From NCBI GenBank assembly GCA_029261875.1, contig JAJDAL010000052.1, positions 35,015 through 99,014 of the forward strand: 64,000 bases of DNA, written 5' to 3'. Every line of letters begins with the position of its first letter. The first letter of the stretch is position 1. The notes below the pieces were generated by a model, which saw only the letters and a program-made list of their open reading frames with translations, searched no databases and had not been told where the DNA came from. A program made the position numbers and the translations under genes. Source of the stretch: Deltaproteobacteria bacterium. Its GTDB lineage: Bacteria; Myxococcota_A; UBA9160; JAJDAL01. This document shows positions 9,329 to 17,281 of the stretch, piece by piece.

Positions 9329-10129
9329 GTGTCCGAGCTCGATTCGAAACGCATCTCGGATTATTTCGCCCAACCGGGAACCGTGAGCGAATGGTGGACG
9401 CCGGATTCCGGGCCTCTGCAATTCCACTACGACGCGGAAGTCCAGGTGCTGCGGGACCACGTACCGGCGGCGGAGGATTCGCGCGTGCTCGACGTGGGAA
9501 CCGGTCGCGGTCGCTTCGGGGCGGACTTCGCGCGACGCGGTTGCCGGGTGACCGGGGTCGATCTCAATCCCGACATGCTCGAGATCGCCCGCGAGGCGGC
9601 GCGCAGCCGCGGAATCGAACAGCGCTTCGTTTTGGAGCCGGGTTCCGCCGAAGACCTGTCGCGTTTCCCCGATCGGAGTTTCGACGCGGTGTTGTGCATG
9701 GAGCTCTTCGACCACCTTCCGGATCTCGCCCGGGCACTCGAAGAGATGCACCGTGTCCTGCGACCGGGGGGACACTTCGCGTTTACCTACGTCCCCAACG
9801 AATCGCTCTACGGAATGTTGGGCAACGTCTACCGTTGGCTGCGCGCGCGCACGCGGCCCGCAGAGCTGATGATTTCCCGGACCTATCGACAAGGGGAGAT
9901 TCGCGGGCTGTTGGCCGCCGCCGGGTTCGCGCCGGCGGATTTCTATGGGATCGGAATCCTGTGTCTGAACGCCCAGACGCGGCTCTTCGAAGGCAGCGTC
10001 GTGTCGCGCGCGCTGCAGGCGCTGGCCCGCGCCGAGGCGTCGCGCTGGCCCTATTACGCAAAGCCCGCCCTGGCGCGTCACGGCGCCCACGTCGTGGGTG
10101 TGGCGCGACGACTGGAATCCGGCGACTAG
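9329..10129 (+). CDS. Class I SAM-dependent methyltransferase, 266 aa
   Basis: The Rossmann methyltransferase core is complete: motif I VLDVGTGRGRFGADFA (about 52-67), the acidic end of strand 2 in TGVDLNPDML (about 74-83), DLSRFPDRSFDAVLCMELFDHL (motif II region, about 108-129) and MHRVLRPGGHFAF (about 140-152). The C-terminal part (about 165-266) is basic and partly hydrophobic. The start is a GTG five bases after the GT2 stop. Its own stop, TAG, shares one base with the GTG start of the deacetylase. Members of this broad family act as O-, N- or C-methyltransferases; context suggests a sugar or lipid-linked sugar. Confidence 0.82.
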   Translation: MSELDSKRISDYFAQPGTVSEWWTPDSGPLQFHYDAEVQVLRDHVPAAEDSRVLDVGTGRGRFGADFARRGCRVTGVDLNPDMLEIAREAARSRGIEQRFVLEPGSAEDLSRFPDRSFDAVLCMELFDHLPDLARALEEMHRVLRPGGHFAFTYVPNESLYGMLGNVYRWLRARTRPAELMISRTYRQGEIRGLLAAAGFAPADFYGIGILCLNAQTRLFEGSVVSRALQALARAEASRWPYYAKPALARHGAHVVGVARRLESGD

Positions 10130-11079
10130 TGTTCGTCTCCCTCACGATCGACATGGACAACTACCAGGACTACCACAGCCTGGTCGCCAATCCGGGTCAC
10201 GGTTCCCCCGAAGCCGGCGCGTCGTTTTATTTTGCCACCATCCCGCGCTTTCTCGACATCTTCGATCGCCACGGCATGAAGGCCACGTTCTTCATGGTCG
10301 GGCGCGACGGGGCCGTGGCCGAGCACAAGCCCCTGATTCGGGAAATTGCCGCGCGCGGTCACGAAGTCGGCAATCACTCGTATTCCCATACGTACAACTT
10401 TCGCAAGCTCGATCGTGCCGCGAAGATCGCGGAAATCGAGCAGGGAGACGCCGCCATCGCGGACATTCTGGGCGAACGTCCGGTTGGGTTTCGCACTCCG
10501 TCCTGCGACGTGGATTGCGAAACCCACGAGCTCTTGAAAGAACGCGGATACCTCTACGACTCCTCGGTTTTTCCGACACCCCTCATGTACGCCTTCATGC
10601 TCTACGGCAAGCTGTTCGTGCGCCGCGCCAACTACCAGCTCGGCACCCTGGCGGCGGCCCTGGGTCCCCCGCAACCCTATCTCCCGCGCACGGACAAACT
10701 GCATCGACGCCTGGCGGCGGGGGCCAGTCGCGCGCCCCACCTGGTGGAGATTCCGATCTCGGTGCTGCCGGGAATTCGCGTGCCCTACTACTCGACGTTG
10801 CTGCGGATGTTTGGCGGCAAACCGTTCGATTGGTTGGTGTCCGCCTACCCCAAACGGCGCTTCTTCCTGCAGATGCTGTTTCACCTGATCGACCTGGCGG
10901 ATCTCGAGGATTCGTCCCTCGGGCAGGCGCTCGCCAAGACGCCGGGGCTCGACGTTCCCCTCGCGCGTCGGCAACACTTCGTCGACGCAGCCGTCGAGCG
11001 CCTTTCGCGTCGAGCGAAGCCCGCGACCTTGCGCGAAGTCGCCCAGGCGTATCTCGAAGACTGCGGACTTACGGCCTAG
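10129..11079 (+). CDS. Polysaccharide deacetylase family protein (CE4/NodB fold), 316 aa
   Basis: The N-terminal catalytic domain shows LTIDMDNYQ (about 6-14) at the place of the classical TFDDG motif, GMKATFFMVG (strand 2), and RGHEVGNHSYSHTY (about 80-93), which carries the His-x3-His metal pair. RTPSCDVD follows as the R-x-P motif. The first motif has D-x-D rather than DD, as in the WbmS/DUF3473-like subgroup found in exopolysaccharide clusters. The family removes N-acetyl or O-acetyl groups from glycans or lipid-linked sugars. There is no signal peptide, so it probably acts in the cytoplasm. The start GTG shares its first base with the TAG of the upstream methyltransferase. Confidence 0.82.
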   Translation: MFVSLTIDMDNYQDYHSLVANPGHGSPEAGASFYFATIPRFLDIFDRHGMKATFFMVGRDGAVAEHKPLIREIAARGHEVGNHSYSHTYNFRKLDRAAKIAEIEQGDAAIADILGERPVGFRTPSCDVDCETHELLKERGYLYDSSVFPTPLMYAFMLYGKLFVRRANYQLGTLAAALGPPQPYLPRTDKLHRRLAAGASRAPHLVEIPISVLPGIRVPYYSTLLRMFGGKPFDWLVSAYPKRRFFLQMLFHLIDLADLEDSSLGQALAKTPGLDVPLARRQHFVDAAVERLSRRAKPATLREVAQAYLEDCGLTA

Positions 11080-11164
11080 GTCGGTTGCTCGATGCGACGC
11101 TCGCCCGGGGGCCGGGCGTGCCTTGCGCGTAGCTCCGCGCGGTACGCTTGCTAGCGTTTCCCGG

Positions 11165-11803
11165 ATGACGGAACCCGCACCGCCGCCCCGATCGTGGGGG
11201 GATCGAATTCAGAACACCGCCGAAGAGTGGATCTACCGCCTGAACGAGAAGGAGCATTGGATCTTTCGCCTGTACGACTGGGGGAACGAGGTCTGGGCCG
11301 CCCTGGTCTTTCGCGGGGTCCGGCGCCGGGCCGAAGCGTTCGACGCTCCTGTCGAAGCCAACGAAGCGGTCGGCCGGATTCGTTTTCTCGCCACCGCGGA
11401 CGAGGAAGCCTTTGCGACTCTGCTCGCGAGTTTGCACGCCAAATATCTTCCGCCCCATCCCTGCGACCGCGCGGCCGCGGGGCGCGCCCTGCGGCGGCGC
11501 AGCTATCTGCCGTTCGGCATCTTCGTGGGCGATCAGCTGATCGGTTACCTGCTACTGCGCCTGTTCTTCTTCCATCGCGCGGTCACGGGGATCTGGACCG
11601 ATCCGAAACAGCACAACAAAGGACTCGCCCAGGCGTGTTTGCGTAAGACCGCCGCCTTCACCCATTCGGAAAATCTCGCCGATTACGCCACGGTGCCGGT
11701 CGACAACCACAACTCCGTCCGGGTGGCAACGGGCGCGGGGTGGAAGGTGCTGCGCACGAACGCGCGCTTCCACGTGTTGCGCTGGTCTCCCGACGACGAT
11801 TGA
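11165..11803 (+). CDS. GNAT-fold N-acetyltransferase, 212 aa
   Basis: Residues about 80-212 look like a GNAT acetyltransferase. A hydrophobic strand (FGIFVGDQLIGYLLL) is followed by ITGIW-like strand 4 (VTGIWTDP), the acetyl-CoA pyrophosphate loop in degenerate form (QHNKGLAQACL, normally Q/R-x-x-G-x-G/A), and the tail VPVDNHNSVRVATGAGWKVL, which matches the Asn-rich helix and final strands of the family. The first 75 residues are unique and rich in Trp. The ATG at 11165 is preferred over an upstream TTG at 11123 because the extra residues lack any feature. It is the last gene of its plus-strand run and converges on the GT-C gene at 11842. It may acetylate an amino sugar freed by the neighbouring deacetylase, which is inference only. 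Confidence 0.7.
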   Translation: MTEPAPPPRSWGDRIQNTAEEWIYRLNEKEHWIFRLYDWGNEVWAALVFRGVRRRAEAFDAPVEANEAVGRIRFLATADEEAFATLLASLHAKYLPPHPCDRAAAGRALRRRSYLPFGIFVGDQLIGYLLLRLFFFHRAVTGIWTDPKQHNKGLAQACLRKTAAFTHSENLADYATVPVDNHNSVRVATGAGWKVLRTNARFHVLRWSPDDD

Positions 11804-11841
11804 ATTTCGGCACCGAGCGGATCGATCCAAGCGCGCCGCGC

Positions 11842-13305
11842 CTAGGGTTGCCTGCCCGCTGCGCCCTTGCGCTGGAACAACTCGGCGCCGCAGCCGGGCA
11901 CCGCTTCGAATTCGGCGCGAAAGCGATCGGTCAGGAGTTCCTTGCGCGTGCGGATCTGCACTTTCTCGACCGGGTGCGCGTCGACGAGGGTCCAGAAGTC
12001 GGCTTCCGTCGCGGGCAGCCAGAGCGTGAGGGCGTCGGTCTTCCAGCCCGCGGTGGGAGCGTCCTCGGCCATGATCAACTGATCGACGTCGACGCACGGG
12101 ACCCACACCGGCGTGGGGGGAGCGGCTTCGGGACCCGCCTTCAGCATGGCGCGAAAGAAACTCACATCCCGCGCTTCGGCGGGAAAACTGGGAAGCAGCG
12201 GCGCGGCCAACAGCAGCGCGAGCCCCGGCGCGCGCAGCTTGCCCCCGTATTGCCACCAGCCCAGGGTGCCGAGGGCGAGCAGGGTCGGGAACATCGGCAC
12301 GAAATAGCGTCCACGCGGCAGCGCCATGGCGAGACCCACGGTGGTTCCCACGGCGAGAATCGCGAACGCGGCAAACAACCGGTCGCGGCGCACGCAGCCG
12401 AGTACCACGCCCACACATGCGGCCAGGTTGGCGCTCGCGAGGGGCCATCCGCGGATCAGGTCCGGAAGCAGCAGGCGGGCCTTCTCGAGGGGATTCATGG
12501 CGGTGGGCCCACTCAGATTCGGTTCGATGGAGTGGAGCAGCGTCGTGGTGTAGCTGCGCTCGAAGGGCGAGAAGTAGGCCGCGTAGTTGTACAGGCTGAA
12601 GAGCGGATTACCCGTGATCGCGAAATTTCGAATCCACCACGGCAAGGCCACGACCGCGAATCCGGCCACGAGTTCGCCAAGCGCGCGCACACGCCCGGGC
12701 GCAAAGAACAGCACCAGTCCCACCACCGGCAGGAGCACGACGCCGTTGTAGCGGGTCAGGTAGGCGAGTCCGCAGACGAGTCCAATCCAGAAGGGACGCG
12801 CACCGCAGGCGAGCAGGGCAAAGGGAGCCAGGCTCAGCAGTCCGAACAAGGTCTCGGTTCCCCCGAAGTACGCGAGTGCGGAAATCTGCGGGGAGGTGGC
12901 GACCGCAACGCCGGCGATCGCCCCCGCCAGCACGCCGCCGCGCGCGCCCGCCAACGCAGCGGCCGTGCCCACCATGGCGGCGAAGAAAACCATCAGCACC
13001 CAATGGACCGCCCATTCCTGGGGGCCCGTGAGCGCAAACGCGGCCGCCATGGAGAGCGGCCAGAGGGGAGGGCGCAGCAGGGCGGGGTGCCCGCGCTCGA
13101 CTCCGTAGTCGACTTCCACGGGATAGATGATGCCGGTGGTGAAGCCGTCGCCGCGCGCCAGCTGGCGTCCGAGGTCCGCGTATTCGTATTCGTCGCCGGT
13201 GAAGAGCGCCCAGGGGATTTCGCGATGTTGGAACCACCACAAGCCTGCGGCGAGGAGCGGCGCGATCCAGAGCAGGTGCCGTGTTGCGCGGGTCGGGGAG
13301 CTCAC
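11842..13305 (-). CDS. GT-C family membrane glycosyltransferase, 487 aa, paralog of 1138-2619
   Basis: An N-terminal helix, then the acidic loop with D38-E39 (FTGDEYEYADLGRQLA), the segment DGFTTGIIYPVEVDYG, about ten further helices, and a soluble tail with DFWTLVDAHPVEKVQI. The order and wording follow the protein at 1138-2619 throughout, so the two arose by duplication. The start is the GTG at 13303-13305, which overlaps the TGA of the upstream GT-C gene (GTGA). A longer reading frame upstream has no family similarity and was rejected. Expected role: periplasmic-side transfer of a sugar from a polyprenyl-phosphate donor. The gene ends a three-gene run of GT-C-like proteins (17181 to 11842). 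Confidence 0.8.
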   Translation of the reverse strand: MSSPTRATRHLLWIAPLLAAGLWWFQHREIPWALFTGDEYEYADLGRQLARGDGFTTGIIYPVEVDYGVERGHPALLRPPLWPLSMAAAFALTGPQEWAVHWVLMVFFAAMVGTAAALAGARGGVLAGAIAGVAVATSPQISALAYFGGTETLFGLLSLAPFALLACGARPFWIGLVCGLAYLTRYNGVVLLPVVGLVLFFAPGRVRALGELVAGFAVVALPWWIRNFAITGNPLFSLYNYAAYFSPFERSYTTTLLHSIEPNLSGPTAMNPLEKARLLLPDLIRGWPLASANLAACVGVVLGCVRRDRLFAAFAILAVGTTVGLAMALPRGRYFVPMFPTLLALGTLGWWQYGGKLRAPGLALLLAAPLLPSFPAEARDVSFFRAMLKAGPEAAPPTPVWVPCVDVDQLIMAEDAPTAGWKTDALTLWLPATEADFWTLVDAHPVEKVQIRTRKELLTDRFRAEFEAVPGCGAELFQRKGAAGRQP

Positions 13306-14978
13306 CGCGCGGACTGCGCCGCCGCGTGCAGGTCGTAAACCGCGACGGTCGCGTCTTCGTAGACCTGGAACGCCGCGAACGCGCTCGCGGGATCGAGGGC
13401 GAGCGGGGCCGGACCGAAGCGGTGTTGCAGGGTCGTCGCATTGAAGCTCTGTTCCAGACCCGTGAATTGAAGCGACGTGGCATCCATGGCTTGAAAGTAG
13501 GATCGCACACGCCCGATTTCTTCCCACACGCGTTTGTGGAGCACGAGGTAGCGCGCCGGCGGGGGCTTGCTTGGGTCGAGCTCCGGCACGTAGTGGGCGT
13601 GGGCGAGGTTTTGCCCGGGTCGGCGGCGGAAGAGCTTTTGGACGCGACCTCCGAGGGCGCCCGGGTCATAGGCTCGCCCGTGTTCGCGTTGGTAGATGCT
13701 GTAGAGGGGAAAGGCGAGGATCAGCGGCGCTTCGATCAGTGCACCCGCTTCGAGTTGCGGAAGGGTTTCGCGGTAGAACGCCGGAATCGTCGCTTCGCGA
13801 AAGTCTTCGGGCAGTGTCGCGGGCACGAAGAGCAATAGCGGGTGCACGTTGAGGTCGGCGTTGTTCCCCAGCGCGTAATGGCGCGCGCGCTGTTGATCGA
13901 CTCCGTAGACGCCGGCGGCCAGCAAAATGAGAAGGGCGAAGGATCCGCGTGCCCCGGGCCCGGTCCAACGCGCGGGGGGGGTTACGGCGAGGATGCAGAG
14001 CAGGGCGAAGACTGGAAGCAAGTGGACCGAGTAGCGGAGAAAGAACCACGGTACGTCGAAACCCACGGACTGGAGGCGAAACAAAACGCCCAGTTGAACG
14101 AGCAGTACGACCGCGGCGAATCCCGCGACCAGAGAATTCATGCGCCAGGCCCGGACGATCCCAAGCAATGCCAGTCCCAGCCACACCGTCGCGGGAATCG
14201 CCAGGGGAAGGCCTGTGGCGAGCATCATGGAACCGCGAAAGGTTTCGAGGTCGGCGGACGCGGCGGCTTGAAAGAGGCGGACTTCCCGCACGATGGTGGG
14301 CAGCGCGGGCGCGATCAACAGCGCAAAGGTTCCCGCGAACGCCAGGCCCGCAGCGGTCAGATCCGGCAGTCGACGGCGGAACTCGCCACGCGTCGCCGCA
14401 ACTGCGATGGGGAGGAGTGCGAGACAGATCACCGAGGGGGCGGTGCCGGGATGGAAATACAGCACACCACAACCGGAGATGGCGGCCCCGATCAGGTTGC
14501 GGCGGCGGCCCGTGTCGAGCCAGGCGAAGCACTGGGCCACGGCGAACGTAAAGGCCAGCATGGCGAGGGTGTAGGTGCGCGCCTCGCGCGCGAGGTAGAC
14601 GAGGTAGGGCGAAAGGGAAAGGAACGCGGTCCACAGACAGGCGGGAAATGCAGACAGGTGCCGCAGTGCGAGCTTCGCCGCCAAGGCGGTGAAGAGGATC
14701 CCCGCGATCGCCGACGGCCAGCGCAGGGTCCATTCGGATAGGCCCACGCTGTGGAGCAAGAATTCGTTGTAGAGCGAATAGGGGGCGTAGCCGCCGGCGG
14801 GCGTGAAATGCGTGGCGAGCCAGAGCGGGTCGAATTGGATGGCGAGCCGGTATGCGTGGATCTCGTCGCCGAACAACGCGGCGTCGCCCAATTGGACGAC
14901 GCGCAACAGCGCGCCAACGGCCACGCACGAATAGACGCATGTGCGTGTAAGTCGCCGCTCGAAAGCTTCATTCGACAT
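13302..14978 (-). CDS. GT-C family membrane glycosyltransferase (GT39/GT83-like), 558 aa
   Basis: The acidic GT-C motif sits early, D38-E39 in ALFGDEIHAYRLA, directly after the first membrane helix. About ten more hydrophobic helices follow, including the YLAREARTYTLAML region, where Arg-Glu and Arg-x-Tyr are conserved in the ArnT/PMT superfamily. A C-terminal soluble domain covers about residues 400-558. The ATG at 14976-14978 lies 11 bases inside the end of the upstream gene, and the stop overlaps the GTG of the downstream GT-C gene by four bases. Three overlapping GT-C-like genes suggest coordinated assembly of one glycan. Substrates are not predictable. Confidence 0.78.
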   Translation of the reverse strand: MSNEAFERRLTRTCVYSCVAVGALLRVVQLGDAALFGDEIHAYRLAIQFDPLWLATHFTPAGGYAPYSLYNEFLLHSVGLSEWTLRWPSAIAGILFTALAAKLALRHLSAFPACLWTAFLSLSPYLVYLAREARTYTLAMLAFTFAVAQCFAWLDTGRRRNLIGAAISGCGVLYFHPGTAPSVICLALLPIAVAATRGEFRRRLPDLTAAGLAFAGTFALLIAPALPTIVREVRLFQAAASADLETFRGSMMLATGLPLAIPATVWLGLALLGIVRAWRMNSLVAGFAAVVLLVQLGVLFRLQSVGFDVPWFFLRYSVHLLPVFALLCILAVTPPARWTGPGARGSFALLILLAAGVYGVDQQRARHYALGNNADLNVHPLLLFVPATLPEDFREATIPAFYRETLPQLEAGALIEAPLILAFPLYSIYQREHGRAYDPGALGGRVQKLFRRRPGQNLAHAHYVPELDPSKPPPARYLVLHKRVWEEIGRVRSYFQAMDATSLQFTGLEQSFNATTLQHRFGPAPLALDPASAFAAFQVYEDATVAVYDLHAAAQSAR

Positions 14979-17181
14979 GGGCGGGACGTCGCGGGGACGG
15001 GAGGACCTGGACCTTCACCGCATGTTCGAAACGCGGAAACGGCAGCGCGCGCTCCGCGCCGTCGACTTCCTGTACCAGGTGAACGTGCAGCCGGTAGTCG
15101 CCGGCATCGCGCGGAGCGGTGAGATAGGCCCGGGCCGCGATACGCGTGTGGGGCGGAACGTCGGCGTCCAGGGGAGTGGCGCCCGTGTAGGCGATTTCGC
15201 CCTGGGGGGTTTCGAATCGGTATCGAATCAGAATCAATCCCTCGGTCTGAACATCGAAGCTCGGCCAGGGCGAAGCGGTTTCGTTTTCGATGCGAAGGTG
15301 CGCGGCACCCGGCATTCCGTTTCGGAAGGGTCCAGTGCCGGAAACGAACAGCACGCGCGGGGGTTCGAAGGACCAGGTTCCGTCCTCGGCCGAAAGGTCG
15401 AGGGGGGTTCGGGGCAATCCCGTCAACGTGTGAGTGCGCGGTTCGCGGGTTCCGAGCGCTTCGCGGTAGGGGCCGCTGGTTTCCCAGTTCGGCGCTTCGT
15501 AGATGCGAAAGCCCGGCTCGCGGTGGGCTTGTCGCCACCCCTGTTCGCGCGCCGTGCGTTCCCAATCGCGCGCGGTCCCCGGGCGACCGTCTTCGTGGAT
15601 GACCCAATAGCGGACGTCGACCAGGTCCTCGAGTTGCGCGATCGCACTCGCGTCGGGAAGCCCCTGCACCACGCGCCGCAGCAAGTGAAAGCTGGGCGGT
15701 ACGTAGGCGGTGAAACCGCTCAACATCGGATTCCAATCCACCGTACTGGCGAGTTGGTAGCGGCTGCCGCGCTCCACCTGATGCAAAGGGTGGAGGGGCC
15801 AGGGGAGTTCGAGGACGACGCCGGGCGGGAGTGCGGCGAGAGCGCGATGGGCGCGGAGGGTCGAATCGCCAGCATTCCAAACGGGCTTCGCGGGCATGGG
15901 GCGCCAGGGAACTTGCGCGGCCCAGACGGCGAGCAGCAATGTGCCCGCTCCAATTTTGAGGGCGCGGGATTGCGAGCGCAATGCGTCGGCCGCGAATCGG
16001 AGGCCAAGGGCGGCGAGGATCGGAGCCGCCAGCCCGATCACGATCCCCCAGCGAAACGGGGCGCGCAGGTTTCCGAACCCGGGGATGAGGTGCGACGCCC
16101 AGGCGGCGGGCATTTCGATCTCGCGACCGCCGAAGGTCGCGCGGTCGCCGATCATCAAGACGAAGGTGCTGAGGCAGACGATCCACAGTCCGGCGGCGAC
16201 GGCGCGGCGCTTCGCGTCTCCCGCCCGGAACACGAACGCGAGACTCACTACACCGGCGGCGAACACCACCAGTGGAATGTGGTAGCGGATTTCGCTGCCG
16301 GCCCCGATACGGCTCCACCATTCGAGGGGCGGAGCGAGCATGAGCCACGCGGTTGCGAGACTCGTCGGATACACGGAACCGACGCCGGGCAGATCTGCGT
16401 CCGCTTGTCGCGCGAGGTAGGGCAGGGCGGTGACGACGAAGATCCCGTAAGCGGGTGCCAGTGCGGCGGTGAGGCGTAGCCATGCGCGAAGCGGTGGACG
16501 AATCCAAATCGCAATCACGAGGAACAGCAAACCGCAACTGAAGGTCGTGTAGTAGGCGAGGTAGAACGAAGACAGCAGCTGCAGTGTCATTACCGGAAAC
16601 AACCACAGGGCCACGCGTCTTCCCGCGTTGTCGCACAGCAAGCGCCCGACACCCAACCAGATGAGGGGAATCCAGTGGGCGGATTCCAATTGCAGGTGCG
16701 AGAGCTCGCTCCAGCGCCAGGGCATCGCCATGGCGGTGGCGGCCGCCAGGGCGGACGCGGCGACCGAGCCGGTGAGCCAACGCGCAAACGCAAAGGTGGT
16801 GGCGGCCAAGATGAAATAGGAGGCGAACAGGGCGGATTGATACAGGAACACGGCATCCGTGCGGATCGCTCGCAGGGGTAGGGTGAGGAGGGCCTGCCCC
16901 ATCAGGTGTTCCGAGCCCGTGAGGGTTTGAACCGCGGGGTAGAAGGTATTGGCGTCGAACCATTGACTGGGCGGCAGCGAAAGCATGGCGTGTTGCACCC
17001 AGCTCAAGATCCAGGCGTTCAACCGCATGTCGGGAATCGCGAAGCGCCCGGTGGTCCGACCGTGCAGCGCTTCCAGATCGGCGAAGCAACTCGACGAGCA
17101 GGCCAGGGGTTCGTGGAGCATCAGGAGGCCAATCCCGATCACGAAGAGCGCTGCCACGAGCGAAGTGGCTCGGAGTTGCAT
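14968..17181 (-). CDS. Large GT-C-like integral membrane protein with C-terminal beta-sandwich, 737 aa
   Basis: A signal-anchor helix, then a periplasmic loop with IPDMRLNAWILSW (about 50-62) and FDANTFYPAV, a pattern seen in large uncharacterised GT-C-like proteins of polysaccharide clusters. About ten helices follow to about residue 430, including RAPFRWGIV. A periplasmic part runs to the end. The last 125 residues form a predicted beta-sandwich (HLRIENETASPW, DVPPHTRIAARAYLTAP, AGDYRLHVHLVQEVDG), a layout common to accessory sugar-binding domains. The ATG at 17179-17181 is the only in-frame start giving a clean membrane anchor; upstream in-frame sequence overlaps wecB. A promoter-like pair at 17190-17217 would place the transcript start almost on the ATG. 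Enzymatic activity is not proven. Confidence 0.65.
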   Translation of the reverse strand: MQLRATSLVAALFVIGIGLLMLHEPLACSSSCFADLEALHGRTTGRFAIPDMRLNAWILSWVQHAMLSLPPSQWFDANTFYPAVQTLTGSEHLMGQALLTLPLRAIRTDAVFLYQSALFASYFILAATTFAFARWLTGSVAASALAAATAMAMPWRWSELSHLQLESAHWIPLIWLGVGRLLCDNAGRRVALWLFPVMTLQLLSSFYLAYYTTFSCGLLFLVIAIWIRPPLRAWLRLTAALAPAYGIFVVTALPYLARQADADLPGVGSVYPTSLATAWLMLAPPLEWWSRIGAGSEIRYHIPLVVFAAGVVSLAFVFRAGDAKRRAVAAGLWIVCLSTFVLMIGDRATFGGREIEMPAAWASHLIPGFGNLRAPFRWGIVIGLAAPILAALGLRFAADALRSQSRALKIGAGTLLLAVWAAQVPWRPMPAKPVWNAGDSTLRAHRALAALPPGVVLELPWPLHPLHQVERGSRYQLASTVDWNPMLSGFTAYVPPSFHLLRRVVQGLPDASAIAQLEDLVDVRYWVIHEDGRPGTARDWERTAREQGWRQAHREPGFRIYEAPNWETSGPYREALGTREPRTHTLTGLPRTPLDLSAEDGTWSFEPPRVLFVSGTGPFRNGMPGAAHLRIENETASPWPSFDVQTEGLILIRYRFETPQGEIAYTGATPLDADVPPHTRIAARAYLTAPRDAGDYRLHVHLVQEVDGAERALPFPRFEHAVKVQVLPSPRRPAHVE

Positions 17182-17189
17182 GGCCGGCC

Positions 17190-17217
17190 ATGCTAGACTT
17201 TCGCGCCCGGGTGTCCA
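17190..17217 (-). promoter_or_regulatory. Candidate sigma-70-type promoter for the 17181-11842 run
   Basis: On the minus strand a TGGACA box (17212-17217) is followed after 16 bases by TAGCAT (17190-17195). The first matches TTGACA at five of six positions, the second TATAAT at four of six. The expected start site is near 17183, only two or three bases before the ATG at 17181, which would give an almost leaderless message. Confidence 0.35.
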
Positions 17218-17281
17218 CAGGATTTCCGAGCGGCGGTCGAGCGGCGGGTTTCGGATCGCGATCGAACTTCCCGGAGTCGAG

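Noticed and set aside
11804..11841. Terminator between the convergent GNAT and GT-C genes
   Set aside because: Only a 10-base palindrome (GGATCGATCC, 11819-11828) is present, with no loop or U-run, so it is not convincing.
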